Shown here in pieces: positions 33,644-44,539 of a stretch of DNA of 64,000 bases (the stretch's first letter is position 1; every line of letters begins with the position of its first letter). Position numbers and translations under genes: made by a program. Below the pieces are notes generated by a model that was not told the DNA's origin, did not search any database, and saw nothing but the letters and a program-made list of their open reading frames with translations. The stretch is from Mercurialis annua (lineage: Eukaryota; Streptophyta; Magnoliopsida; Malpighiales; Euphorbiaceae): positions 50,831,665-50,895,664 of the forward strand of contig NC_065570.1 of assembly GCF_937616625.2 (NCBI RefSeq). Direction: 5' to 3'.

Positions 33644-34826
33644 GAACAAAGGATCACTTTACCCCCTAAATTTGGCGCAAAGTATCAAAAACGTCCAAAT
33701 TAGCAAAATGGGATCATTTTTACCCTGAACTTGTCAAATTTGGTAAAAAAAACCCCTCCCCACTCTCACTTAAGAGAGTGAGATACACTCTCCGGTTTTC
33801 AAAGGTGGTTTTTCTTTTAAGGTGGTTTTAAATAAAAAAAAAGTTTAAAATAGTCCTAATTTTTTTCAAACATTTTAACTTAATACCTAATAATTTAAAA
33901 AAAAAAACAATTTCACTCCTTCAATAATAAGCTTAAAATAATAAATTAATCCTCTAATTTTAATTTTTTTACAATTTTTTTTAATTTATATAGATATCAA
34001 CAATTTTATAAAATTAAAAACCGTAAAAAAAACTATACACTAAAAATTAAAATCAACCCTTCGGAATAAAAAAAAATTAATTTTCGAAAAAAAAAAGTCT
34101 GTTTTCAGGCGAGGAGGAGCTCCTCCTCGCCTGAGAAGAGCTGCTGCTCCGGTAAGGAGCAGCAGCCCTTCAAGAACAGATGTTGCGATCTGTTCTTGGG
34201 CAAGAACAGATCGCAACATCTGTTCTTGGACAAGAACAGATCGCAACATCTGTTCTACCTAGAACAGATCAAACGATCTGTTCTTGCAAGAACAGATCGT
34301 TGGATCTGTTCTTGAAGGGCTGCTGCTCCTTACCGGAGCAGCAGCAAGAACAGATCGCAACATCTGTTCTTGCCCAAGAACAGATCGCAACATCTGTTCT
34401 TGCACAAGAAGGATCTGTTCTTGGCGAGAACAGATCCATGATCTGTTCTTGATTCAAGAACAGAGAACGTTCTTGAAGGAGCTGCTGCTCCGATGAGCAG
34501 CAGCTCCTCTTCTCCGGCAAGGAGGAAGAGCTCCTCCTCGCCGGAAATGAAAAAAGTTTTTTTTGAGTGTAAAAATATCTAAAATGGTCCTTAGATTAAT
34601 TAGAAGTTAATTATGATTAATTAGAATTCAATTAGGAGTTAATTATAACTAATTAGAATGAATAATGGTTAATTAGAAACTCACTCTCCATTTAGGGTGC
34701 CACGTCAGCGTAGGGGTGTTTTTGTACCGGTTTTGACAAGTTCAGGGTAAAAGTGATCCGGTTTTGCTAATTTGGACGTTTTTGATACGCTGTGCCAAGT
34801 TGAGGGGGTAAAGTGATCCTTTGTTC
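33644..34826. mobile_element. Fold-back Mutator-like element with 10-bp target duplication
   Basis: Long terminal inverted repeats: left GAACAAAGGATCACTTTACC ... GCAAAGTATCAAAAACGTCC, right complementary, about 95 bp each. A perfect 10-bp direct repeat GTTAAAAAAT flanks it (33634-33643, 34827-34836), within the Mutator range. Subterminal sequence includes an ACTCTC...GAGAGT self-complement and AGGTGGTTTT. The centre is the hairpin cassette at 34110-34550. No transposase, so it is non-autonomous. Confidence 0.9.
34110..34550. repeat. Hairpin cassette of AAGAACAGATC / GATCTGTTCTT motifs
   Basis: More than a dozen alternating direct and inverted copies of CAAGAACAGATCGCAACATC and TGTTCTTG-type units lie between GC-rich arms (GAGGAGGAGCTCCTCCTCGC, GAGCAGCAGC / GCTGCTGCTCC). 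The whole can fold as several stacked hairpins. Open frames read across it (repeated EQIATSVL-like peptide) are a by-product of the repeat. Confidence 0.9.
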
Positions 34827-35706
34827 GTTAAAAAATTTACATTTTATCTCCTAAATAGATAAAGGAAAGCCACATCATGAAAAATGCATTTCCCATTTAT
34901 GCACACATAAAAAATTTATACACACACATATTTCTACACAACACAATTTTCTGCACATTGAAAATTTCTCGACATTAAAAAATTTTGTACACAATTTTTG
35001 CAATTATGGACATTAACTTTCTACAGCAAGTAAACGTTTTGACAATTCAAATTTTTGTACTAAGACCAATTTTCTGCAGCAAACTCAATCATTCTGAAAT
35101 ACGGAGACAGCAAGCTCAAACTTGGTTGCAGACTAGTAGCACAGACATTTCATTCAATCGACGTGTCCCGTTTCGGAAATGTTTCGACATTTGATGTTTC
35201 AGACATGAAACTTCATTCGGAAATCTTAAAATAACATTGTTTTACCGTGTTCAAGTGTCATATCTCCCCGTGTTTGTATCTGTGTCTATGCTACCTAGCT
35301 TACAGCTTGTTACATTAATTGCTTTGAATAAAATCAACTACAAATTTCAATATCAACAACCTATTTCAAAACAAAAAAAAAACTACAGAAGGCCAAAATA
35401 ATGTTGATATGTAAATTTCAATTTGTATCAAACTTAAGAGATTTAGCTTTTGCGGTATTTGCAAGCCCCTAGACTGTTCCTGGGTTTGGAGGAATCTGCT
35501 CAAAATTAGACCAGCTATAGTTCCTTTTCTGAAGGACTCTCTTAGACGCGCATAGTATATATTAGGTTGGAGATCTCAACTTGACAAAAATAATAATAGA
35601 ATGACTACTTACTAACCAAAATGAGGTACAAGGATGAGGTGAAACAAAAATCGATAGTACAAGGACTCAATAATGGATTTTGTCAAGGACTTAATAATGG
35701 ATTTTG

Positions 35707-36777
35707 CCAAAAATTAAAGTGATTTATGTCCTTTCAATAATGTGGATCATAGCGAGTTCTATACTATATGCTCTACTGCAATGAACAATTTATATCCATG
35801 ATTACATAATAGTTACTTAGCCTGATGGATAACATAATTTAAACATCTTTTTACTTTTTATATATTTAATAAAAACATTAAATTTAATAATTTTACAAGC
35901 AATTCTAACTTAATTTTAATTTTTTTGATTTTTCACATAACATGTATAAAACCATAAAAATAAAACAAACATCTAGAGATAATATATATATACATAAGTA
36001 ATTCATCATTAAAAAGGGTAGAAATATGTCTCACTGTTAAAACTACTAATGCATCTACTAAAAGGATGTCAACCTGGATAAGATATAGTTAAGAAATATG
36101 TATATATCTAAAAAAAATTGTGATGTTGATAAAATATAGTTATCTTATGTCACAACGGTATTCATCCGTCAAATATTTTAGTTAATTCCATCACTAGATA
36201 AAAAAAATTATGTAGTAAAACTCCACACCGACATGATAATGTCGTAAAAATTGCTCTACCATCACTCCAATAAATTCTGTGAAGAGAATATGCCACTAGA
36301 AGATCCACAAAATAACACTCACAGAGGAATTCAAATACTTCAACAAAGAAAATATAAAACAGCAGAAAGTAGAAAGCTTGAATTCATTTCAGTAATAAAT
36401 GCAGACCAAGCAATATTAACAGCTAAAGGTAATATTTTCAACAACTCCTTAGATAGATTACATGCAGATAAATATATATATGGTTAATCGGGTTTCACTA
36501 TTTCCTCGAGTTCATACGTAACTCCTCTACGCAACCTAGTCATGCAAGCATTGACATGTCAACAGAAAAATGATCATTACCACAACAACACTCATGGGCA
36601 TAAGGAAACTAGCCAGAACTTCAAAAATGTCAGTTTCTGATTCGATTAGTTGAATTCCGATGTCGCTTCATATCTGTCACGAGAAAAAGTGATATAAGGT
36701 CGAAGGAAAATGATGAACATCAACGAAACAATATACTAACTATCAAGCAGCATTGCACCGCACACACCTCGCATATT
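35707..36777. other. Spacer between the nested elements and the ICR gene
   Basis: No gene recognised. The part next to 36778 should include the ICR 3' untranslated region (minus strand). A small open frame on + at 36251-36487 has no recognisable domain. Confidence 0.5.
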
Positions 36778-39700
36778 CTATTTTTGTGGTTTCTTCCACA
36801 AGACACCAATCTTCTTCAGCATGTTTCCATTTTTCTTCTTTAACAGATCATCATCCATGTCTTCGTTGAAAGGCGATCCCATCTTTCCGGTAACAGCATT
36901 ATAGTTGTCATCCAATGAACCTGTGCGGTCCATGAACTTTCCGTTGTTTCCTGCTGAAAGCATAGCGGCCGCTGCCTCTGCAGCCTTTCTCCACTGATCG
37001 GACTGTACCTTTATCTTTCTCAACTCCGCCTCCATTTCAGAATTAGCGGCTTGTGCTGCGTCGAGCTGCTCCGTGACCCTAATTACCTTCTTATTTCTCC
37101 TATCCGCCTCCTCCGTCATAAGGCCAAGCTTCATGAGAGCCTCCCGTTCAGCAGTTATCGCTGCCTCCAGTTCAGTATCCACCTGATCGTTATTCCCTTT
37201 TTTCCAGTTCATTTCCCTTCTATTGGTTTCTGCCTTCAGTATCTCATGTTCCTCCGATAAACTTAACAGTTCAGTCTCCTTATTCATTAAACTCACCTTC
37301 AAGTTCGCAACAGTTTCCTCCAATTTTCCAATTTCATTCTCTAGTTCAGAATCTCCTTGGCGAGATAATCTGTTCTTAAGTTTCATGTTCAACCCTTCGT
37401 TCTCCTCAGATATTCCTTGCAGTTCAGTTTCCTTGTCCATAAGGTCAGCCTTCAATTCATCAATATCGGCTTTTGCCTGCTTCAGTTCTGCCTCCAGCTC
37501 AGTCTCTCTGAGAAAAGATCCAGATTTCATCTGTTCCACCAGCTCACAAGCACTTCTAATCTGAACTGTGCTGTTGATTTGTTCTTCATTGCATTTGGTC
37601 TCAGCAGCTTCAAGAGCAAATCTCAATCGTTCCACTTCAGACCGCAAAAAACAAACCTCTGCTTCAAGCTGGTTTGCTTCTTGTAACCGTTCATTTTCAA
37701 TAACGGCCTTCTCAGTCATACGATCATTTGCAGAATCTACAGAAATGATGGTGTTAGCATTACATAAGTCTGCTTCAAGTTTGCGAACAAGTTCTTCCAA
37801 CGATTTCACACGAGCCCTTGACTGGTCTAACTCTGAAGCAATGCAGTTATAAGCTTCAATAGCTTTTGAGCCGTCTGATCTGAGTGCCTCAACGGAACTT
37901 TTAGCAGTTTCCAATTGCAGTAGAGTTTCACTAGCCAATGCTTGGGCCTGCGCTTCCGAGTCTTTGCTATCCCTTAGCTGGCTTTTCATGTTCTCCACAA
38001 GAGAAAGAGTGTCCTTTAGATTCGCTCTCAAAATCTGGAGTTCCACATCTACTGGTTGCGAGTGCGTGTTTTGACCATCCCCGGATTCAGCTACCATCTC
38101 AAGCTGAATCTTGAGCTGTTGAATTTCATTCAAGGCAGAGGCTAAGGCAGCTGAGTCAACTGAGTGTTGCTGTTTGGTAGCCTCAAGTTCTGACTGCAAT
38201 GCTTGGTCCCGTTCTTGTGAGACCTTCTGAAATTCCACAACACGGGCCTCCTCAGAAGAAGAAAATTCAAGAAGCTGCTTTTGTGACTCTTCTAGCTTCG
38301 ATGATATGTCTAACAGTTGTTTCTTGGACTGTTCAGCGTCTTCTGCAGCCTCATTCTTACGTGATTCTGACAGACTTACCTGGTCCTTGGACTTTTTAAG
38401 TTCCTCCTGTAGCTGAGAAACCTGAGATTCCAATTCAGATATTCTGCTTGGTCGCTTCTTCTGGAGCAAGAAGATACACAAATATGAGGACCATTTAAGC
38501 AATCTATATGGACACTTTATCCAATTATACTCTCCATTACAAATCATGAAACATAGCTAAGAAGTCAAAATCAATCCCCAAGACACGAGAACCAGGCAGG
38601 GGGAAACAATGTACAATTCGGACATGTACCTACATCTATTTCTAAAAGAAAGTATTACTATGCTCATATCAAATCTCATTCTCAATTCCGGATTTTCACC
38701 TATTATGAGACTAGCAGGTAAATGGCAAACTGAAAACAAGTTGCTAGATATCTATCACAAGAACAGTTGAATTGTAAGGTGTTGTATACATAGGAGCTAT
38801 GTTGCAGGAAACTTATTAAGCCCTATGTTACGGCATTTCATTTCTAATTTTTCAGAAACATTTTGAAACTCTAAAACGTTATATTTATAACCTGTTTTTG
38901 TAAAAAATATTGTTTCATCATTTTCTACTTCAGTGTTTATGTTTCCGTGCAACATAGCAGAATAGACAATACCAGCACATTATACATATCATAGAAATTT
39001 AATGCATTATCCTATTTGTTCCGAATATGAAAAAGCAATTGGAAAGATGCAATATACTGGCCAACGCATAACTTGTCAAAAAGAAAATCAAGGAAACAAA
39101 TGTCTTTAGATATAGCTTCTTATATTTAGTGCATTGAGATGGTTAACACACAACCTTCAGATACTTAATTACAAGCCTTAAAACATTGTTTATATTAGGC
39201 AATTCCGAAAAGGCGTGCAGCAGTTAATGAGTACCTCAATCACTGGGCTTCTGGGTGACCGACGGTCAATAACAGTAGGACCTCTCTCTTTTGGTGTTCT
39301 AGTTTGACTTGATGAAGATGCAGAGTCAGACTCTAGTCCTGTTGTTTTAAGTTGGCGCACGGCTCGAGGACGGACCTTTTGTGGTGCTTCTGAGGAGCCA
39401 CTTCTGCTATAGAAATAAACAAATTACAACTCGGAAATTAAATGATCTTCCAGCAAGCATAGACCGGTAGGAAAAACTTCACATTCAAACTCAGGAACAG
39501 TAAATTGAGAGATAATACAAGAAAACAAGCTGAAAGGTGAAGCCTACAGATACTGTTGCATTTAGGCTGCATTTGGATTCTACCCGATTGCGGGAACTAA
39601 ATGTTTAAATAAATATTATGTTTGGACTTTGAATAAAGTTTAAATAAAAAAATGAATTTAATTGAAATTCAAGAAATATGGCAGACATGTTAAGAAAGTG

Positions 39701-40653
39701 CAAGACAGAAGGCAATACTGAGTTTTAAATCATCCTGGAAATATTAAGAGCTAAAGAGTTTTAAAACATATTAAATTTAAGTATCAATTATGGCAATGTT
39801 TACTGAGTTGAAGCTTCAAAACTAAAATCTACACGTCCGAAAACAAGCATATTCAATTGTGTAATCAAAAATTTCCTTCTAATAGACATTACTAGCTACT
39901 TTTGACCAAGATATATGCGCAGGAGATGGGCATTTTCTCTCGAAAGAATTGCATAAACCCAATTACAATTAACCTTAAAAATTAAGAAAAAAAAAGAAAG
40001 ATTAAGAACTACTTAACATCAAGACTCAAATGTATTTTTTGATGAGTTGGCATAATTGAGAAACAAGAAAAACGTTTGCTTGACAACATACCAGCTAACT
40101 ACGCGACAATTATTCAAAGACATTGCCTTCAGCAATACACAATTGAACAAACAAAGGTCCACATAGATGCCCCAGCACCGTTGCAACTTAATGCAGGAGA
40201 CAAAGAAAATCCAATTTTTTTTGTTTGATCCGGCGTAGAGGAACGAATCACATGTCACGAGTACTAGATACACTCAGAATCACATGTCACGAGTACTAGA
40301 TACACTCACTCGCAACCAAAAATAGACATCAATAATATCTTGACACTGAAAGTTTATAGAGAAAAACAAACCACAAGTCTAAAAGTGAAAGACTGAAGTG
40401 TCTCTCAAGAACATGAGAGAGATAAAAAGAGACTTCACTAGCCACCAAAATATAAAAGCATTTAACAAAATCACGTTACAACCATGACCTATCAAGCAAC
40501 GATCTTTACTGTGTGAAATTAGCATTTAATACCAGATAAGGAAAAAAGAGATAAAGAGTCCACCTAAAATTCTTAAACCATTCATTTATGCACTTCTTTG
40601 ATTATAAAGTAAGAACATGGAGAAGAAAATTACCTTCCTTTTGGAGTCTGCAT
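36778..40653 (-). CDS. ICR: ICR/RIP-family ROP-interacting coiled-coil protein
   Basis: Three coding exons, read right to left: 40653-40634, 39406-39235 and 38460-36778, in frame across GT-AG introns, giving 624 residues. The N-terminus [20 protein letters not shown] continues through [20 protein letters not shown] and [18 protein letters not shown] into [20 protein letters not shown], the hallmark start of interactors of constitutively active ROPs. Nearly all of exon 3 is heptad-rich coiled coil (Glu/Lys/Leu/Ala). Near the C-terminus is [14 protein letters not shown], the QWRKAA motif reported as needed for binding active ROP GTPases, and the end is [14 protein letters not shown], a basic tail typical of the family. 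Known role: scaffold linking ROP signalling to exocyst, microtubules or cell polarity. The long second intron holds dispersed repeats but no damage to coding. The member number within the family cannot be settled. Confidence 0.95.
38824..38960. repeat. Dispersed repeat in an ICR intron, copy 1
   Basis: Contains TGAAACTCTAAAACGTTATA then TTTATAACCTGTTTTTGTAA and GTGTTTATGTTTCCGTGC, collinear with 40965-41125 (ACGAAACTCTATATTTATAA, CCTATTTTCGTAA, GTTTCCGTGCC). Weaker similarity to 35160-35230 (GTTTCGACATTTGATG). Confidence 0.6.
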
Positions 40654-42290
40654 AGTTTTTTTAACTACCCTTAAAGTGAAAAATGGTGGTATATGTATAT
40701 ATCTACTCTGAGTTTTTTCACTTCTCTACTTCAATGCTCTCTGACCCACAAAACCTGTAACATACCAGAAAAGATCACAAGCAAGGACACAAAAGAATCC
40801 AATGTGAATGGTCCATAAAGAAGTAAATTAAATGATATCATGTAGAGCAACAATGCCTTCTTATCATCATGATTTATGTAGCAATAAAAGCAAAAGATAA
40901 TGTTGGCCAGGGCCAGCCAGCCAATAAACCAACAGTAAACAAAAAACAAGAGATAATCTATAGAAGGCAGTTTTCTCGACTCCTACGTTTCGACATTTCA
41001 TTGTTGTTCATAAAAACGCTTCTAAAACTACGAAACTCTATATTTATAACCTATTTTCGTAAAAAGAACAACACCGTTTTTCATTTCGACGTTTCCGTTT
41101 CCGTTTCCGTGCCAAATAAGAGCACAAAATTAACTATCAGCCAGTTTACCAAACAGAACTTGACAATCATTTTACCTCTGTTCTTTATCCATTCAATGCT
41201 ACACTATCAATCTCATAATAACCTCATGCAAACATTATTCTAGTCAATCAGTCCTAAGGGTCCTACAACCATAATACCAGGTAGTGGTGCAATTACACAA
41301 ATAACCCTAAAGATTACTACAGTTTCAGAGACAAGAAGGGCAATTATGTAATTTTGTAAACTCCTCCATTTTTGCCGTGAAATTAGGAGCCTCCATTGAT
41401 GATAATATGTGGGGTTTGTTAGTTTGAAAAGCTAATAAGGGAAATGAATAAATTTTTCTCAAACCTGTTCTCACTTTTGTCTGGAAACAAAAACTGCCAG
41501 TTAGTAATAGTAAGTAATAACTGCTAGATTTACTTTCTATCAAGGTAAAATGTTTGCAAGATAATATTTTCCTAGGAAACAAACATGGAATCAAATGTAG
41601 TATGCAGCAGATAAAAGGAGATCTTGATGAATAACAAATTAAAAATGAAAAACACTTGAAGCTGTATAAGATTCGAGTACTTTAGTCCTTTGAGATGACA
41701 AAACTAACACAGTGAAAAGAAAAAAAGAAGTGAATAGACTGCTCAAAGCTTGAGAGCTTTTTGAGACTCGAAAAACGAAGTCACTGTTACTACATTTTCA
41801 GATTAAACAAAGACTTTTCAACAAAAATCTCAACTTTTCAGCCAATTTGTTTTTCAAAAGGAACATCATTGCTGTCTGAGAAAGCAAGTTCAACAACAGA
41901 GAGCTCAAATTCACAAAGAAAATCATTTTAAAAATGTAGAAACCTCAAAAGAAAACAACTTTTTCTCTCAAATGGTGGTGGCCAAGAGAAAAAATGCAGA
42001 TAAACAAATGAAAACACTGTTCTAAGTTGTGGGTGTCGTTTAAAAATGTAAAAATGGATTTATTTTCATATAAAGACATGGTCTTTACTTACCTTAAACT
42101 AAGACAGAAGCAGAAGAAAATGAAAGAAGTAGAACTGAATTAATCACTGACCTTAATGCTAAACTGTATAATGAAGCTGTCAGAGAAAAAAGAAGTGAGA
42201 AGCCATGGAAATGAAAAGGAGGAAGAATGTAGTTGGGTTAAAGCACAGTTACCGAGAGGTTATCTTCTTTGTTTGTGAATGATATTTTAA
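40654..42290 (-). promoter_or_regulatory. ICR 5' leader with an intron
   Basis: On the minus strand, ACTTTAAGGGTAGTTAAAAA precedes the ATG; an acceptor (GTTACAG, near 40755-40761) opens this exon. A plausible donor (TTTAAG|GTAAGT) at 42093 and an alternative (ATTAAG|GTCAGT) near 42152 bound an upstream non-coding exon, so the leader would contain a ~1.3-kb intron. Transcription start is likely between about 42200 and 42300. The repeat copy at 40965-41125 lies in this leader intron. Confidence 0.5.
40965..41125. repeat. Dispersed repeat in the ICR leader intron, copy 2
   Basis: Collinear with 38824-38960. It contains CCTACGTTTCGACATTTCAT and a triple CGTTTC run (TTCGACGTTTCCGTTTCCGT). Short, non-coding; element type not identified. 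Confidence 0.6.
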
Positions 42291-42636
42291 GAAATGGAGT
42301 TTAAAGTGTTGGAAGTGGTAGAGTGTAAACGCAGAATAATACAAATGCTACTATTTCAGACTCTACATACTCTGTCGTTTCATGATATTTGGTTTGGATT
42401 TAATTGTTTTTCAATCTTTTTAAAAGGTCCACCTCATTGTATGACTTTCTATTTATTTATTTCTTTATTTCTTTATTTATTTATTTATTCTATATAAATA
42501 TAATGTGAGAGTTTTGGCTTAATTTTTTAAAAATGAATATAATAATTCTATTATGTATGTGCAGCGACCAATTTTTCAAAATATGTTATATGGTGCAAAC
42601 AATTAATTTTTTCAAAATATGTTATATTGAATTAAT

Positions 42637-43585
42637 GAATAAAGGATCATTTTACCCCCAACTTGGCACAAAGTATTAAAAAAGTCCAAAGTAGGAAAAC
42701 CGGATCACTTTTACCCTGAATTTGGCAAAACCGGTACAAAACACCCCTATGCTGATGTGGCACCTTAAATGGAGAGTGAGTTTCTAATTACTCATTATTT
42801 ACTCTAATTAATTATATTTAAATATTAATTAATCAAAATTAAATCCTAATTAATCTAGGGGCTCTTTTAAACTTTTTTTCAAAAAAATTCAAATTTTTTT
42901 TACAGCTCCGGCGAGGAGGAACGGAGCTGCTGCTCCTCTTCTCAGCCTGAGGAGCGATTTGCTCCTCAGTTTGGCGAGGAGCAGATCCGCTCCTCGTTTT
43001 GACGAGGAGCCGATTAACAGACCCATCGTGGGTCTGTTCATCTTTTGATGAACAATACGTGGGTCTGTTCATCAAATTGATGAACAGACCCACGATGGGT
43101 CTGTTCATCAATTTGATGAACATACAAAAATGTTCATCAAATTTTTAATGAATAGACCCATGGGTCTGTTCATTAAGACCCATGGGTCTAAAAAAAATTG
43201 TTGAAAATTTTTAAGTTTTAATTTTTTTGTTAAAAAATTTAATTTGGGAGTTAATTTGTCATATATATAAAATTTAAGGGTTAGTTTTACTATATAAAGT
43301 TTTTATTAAAGGGATTAAATTTGTTTTTTTTTAATTATTTGGTATTAATTTAAAATGTTTTAAAAATATTAGGACCATTTTAAATCTTTTTTTTTATTAA
43401 AACCACCTTAAAAATCGAAACCACTATTAAACTCGGAGAGTGTATCTCACTCTCTTAAATGAGAGTGGGGAGGGGGGGTTTTATACCGATTTTGTTAAGT
43501 TTAGGGTAAAAGTGATCCTATTTTGCTAATTTTGACGTTTTTGATACTTTGTGCCAAGTTGAGGGGGTAAAGTGATTATTTGTTC
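42637..43585. mobile_element. Fold-back Mutator-like element, second copy, 10-bp target duplication
   Basis: Ends GAATAAAGGATCATTTTACC and complement of GGTAAAGTGATTATTTGTTC match the 33644-34826 family, including GCACAAAGTATTAAAAAAGTC and the GGGTAAAAGTGATCC subterminal text. A perfect 10-bp direct repeat TTGAATTAAT flanks it (42627-42636, 43586-43595). Relative to the first copy the interior is inverted (the GAGAGTGGGGAGGGG block is on the right here). Non-coding, 949 bp. Confidence 0.9.
42905..43190. repeat. Hairpin cassette of GATGAACAGACCCA / GGGTCTGTTCATC motifs
   Basis: GC-rich arm (CTCCGGCGAGGAGGAACGGA, GCTGCTGCTCC, TTTGGCGAGGAGCAGATC) then alternating TGGGTCTGTTCATC and GATGAACAGACCCACGATGG units. 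It occupies the same place as the AAGAACAGATC cassette of the sister element and shares GAACAGA and GCTGCTGCTCC with it, but the long repeat unit is different. Confidence 0.9.
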
Positions 43586-43672
43586 TTGAATTAATATTTT
43601 AGTAGAATGTGTCTCTTTCTAAATCATTTATTTTTTATTACAAGGCCAACATAATTATTTTTGGGTGCTACT

Positions 43673-44334
43673 ATTCGCTGCTTCTAATTAGTAGCCACCA
43701 CCCATGTTTTTTGCATATTTGTCCTTTTTATTAAAAAAAATTAAAAAAACATTCTCTCCATCTCATTCGAATATGATGATGTAGCAGAAAATGGCGTTTT
43801 CTGCTACAAATTTACAGCAGAAAACGCCCGTCTAGGAGGGCGTCTTCTGCTGCGGATTTACAGCAGAAAAAGCTCATTTTTTGCTGCAGACTTACAACAA
43901 AAAAAGCCCACTTTATACTGAAAATTTGCAGCAGAAAACATCTACAGCAGAAAACGCCCTCGTAGAGCATTTTCTGTCAACATAAACGCCTTATGAGGGT
44001 GTTTTCAATCGTTGAAAACACCCTCTTATGGTGTTTCTGCTGTCTGAAAACGTCCTAGGAGGGCGTTTTCCGGCGGTTGAGATTTAAAAAATAAAAATAT
44101 TTGAAAAACGTAAAAAAAAAATCGAATGATTACCTTAGGTTTCTGTCCGATATCTCGATCCCTTTTTGACATTTTCACTTAATAATCGCAAATTTCCTTC
44201 GTTAGGGTTTGAATGAGTTAATAGTAACTGGTTTTTTGTTTTTGAAATAAAAGTAGGATAAAGGGTGTTTAAGTAATAATAGGGGAGGTGGATAGTAAAA
44301 AAAAGGCGGTATTTAGTAGTCCACTTATTTTATT
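43673..44334. mobile_element. Element with a CAGCAGAAAACGCC hairpin cassette
   Basis: Candidate imperfect terminal inverted repeats: left GGGTGCTACTATTCGCTGCT ... AGTAGCCACCACCC, right (complement) GTGGACTACTAAATACCGCC ... ACTATCCACCTCCCC. The flanks share a TTATTTT word, compatible with a Mutator-like duplication but not conclusive in AT-rich DNA. The centre (43790-44075) holds the cassette. Confidence 0.5.
43790..44075. repeat. Hairpin cassette of CAGCAGAAAACGCC units
   Basis: Direct copies of TTTACAGCAGAAAACGCCC-like units alternate with GGCGTTTTCTGCTAC-like inverted units; variants include GAGGGTGTTTTCAATCG / CGTTGAAAACACCCTC and CTAGGAGGGCGTTTTC. About ten units of related sequence. Confidence 0.85.
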
Positions 44335-44539
44335 AAAATATAAAATACAAAAATATGAGTTTATTAGTATTTCATTAAAAATAAAAATAAATAAAATAAA
44401 ATAAAATAATACTCACGATCATAGTAAATATTTTAATGTGAAAAGAAATTGTTTCACTCATTGATGAAGATACAAAACAATGGAATAAAAACATACTAAC
44501 TGCTAGCTAGATTATAGAGGAATTTTTTTAAAATATATT

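Larger units (their letters stand above)
33491..35681. mobile_element. Outer inverted-repeat element interrupted by a fold-back MULE
   Basis: The left end AAAATCCATTTTTGAGTCTT (then TGTACTATCAATTTCTGTTTC) pairs with the complement of 35640-35681 (AAAATCCATTATTGAGTCCT, TGTACTATCGATTTTTGTTTC). The right terminus is partly duplicated (a further GGACTTAATAATGGATTTTG at 35687-35706). The element at 33644-34826 is inserted inside it; without that and its 10-bp duplication it would be about 1.0 kb. A related pair of ends occurs at 62843-63126. No coding sequence seen. Confidence 0.7.

Noticed and set aside
34180..34450. AGAACA...TGTTCT palindromes resembling steroid-receptor response elements
   Set aside because: Plants lack these receptors; the motif follows from the inverted-repeat structure.
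34180..34520. Overlapping open frames on both strands with repeated EQIATSVL/CSCARTDVAI-like peptides
   Set aside because: They are translations of the hairpin array in a non-autonomous MULE; both strands and several frames stay open because the repeat unit lacks stops.
34110..34550. CRISPR-like alternation of repeats and spacers
   Set aside because: Repeats are palindromic, in both orientations, without uniform unique spacers, and the genome is a plant.
36251..36487. 78-codon + strand frame (MLYHHSNKFCEENMPLEDPQ...)
   Set aside because: Composition is near coding, but there is no domain, exon continuation or splice signal I could follow; not enough to annotate.
37051..38399. Several + strand open frames within the ICR exon
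   Set aside because: They are antisense shadows of a long Glu/Lys-rich coiled-coil exon, giving Ser/Phe/Leu-rich peptides.
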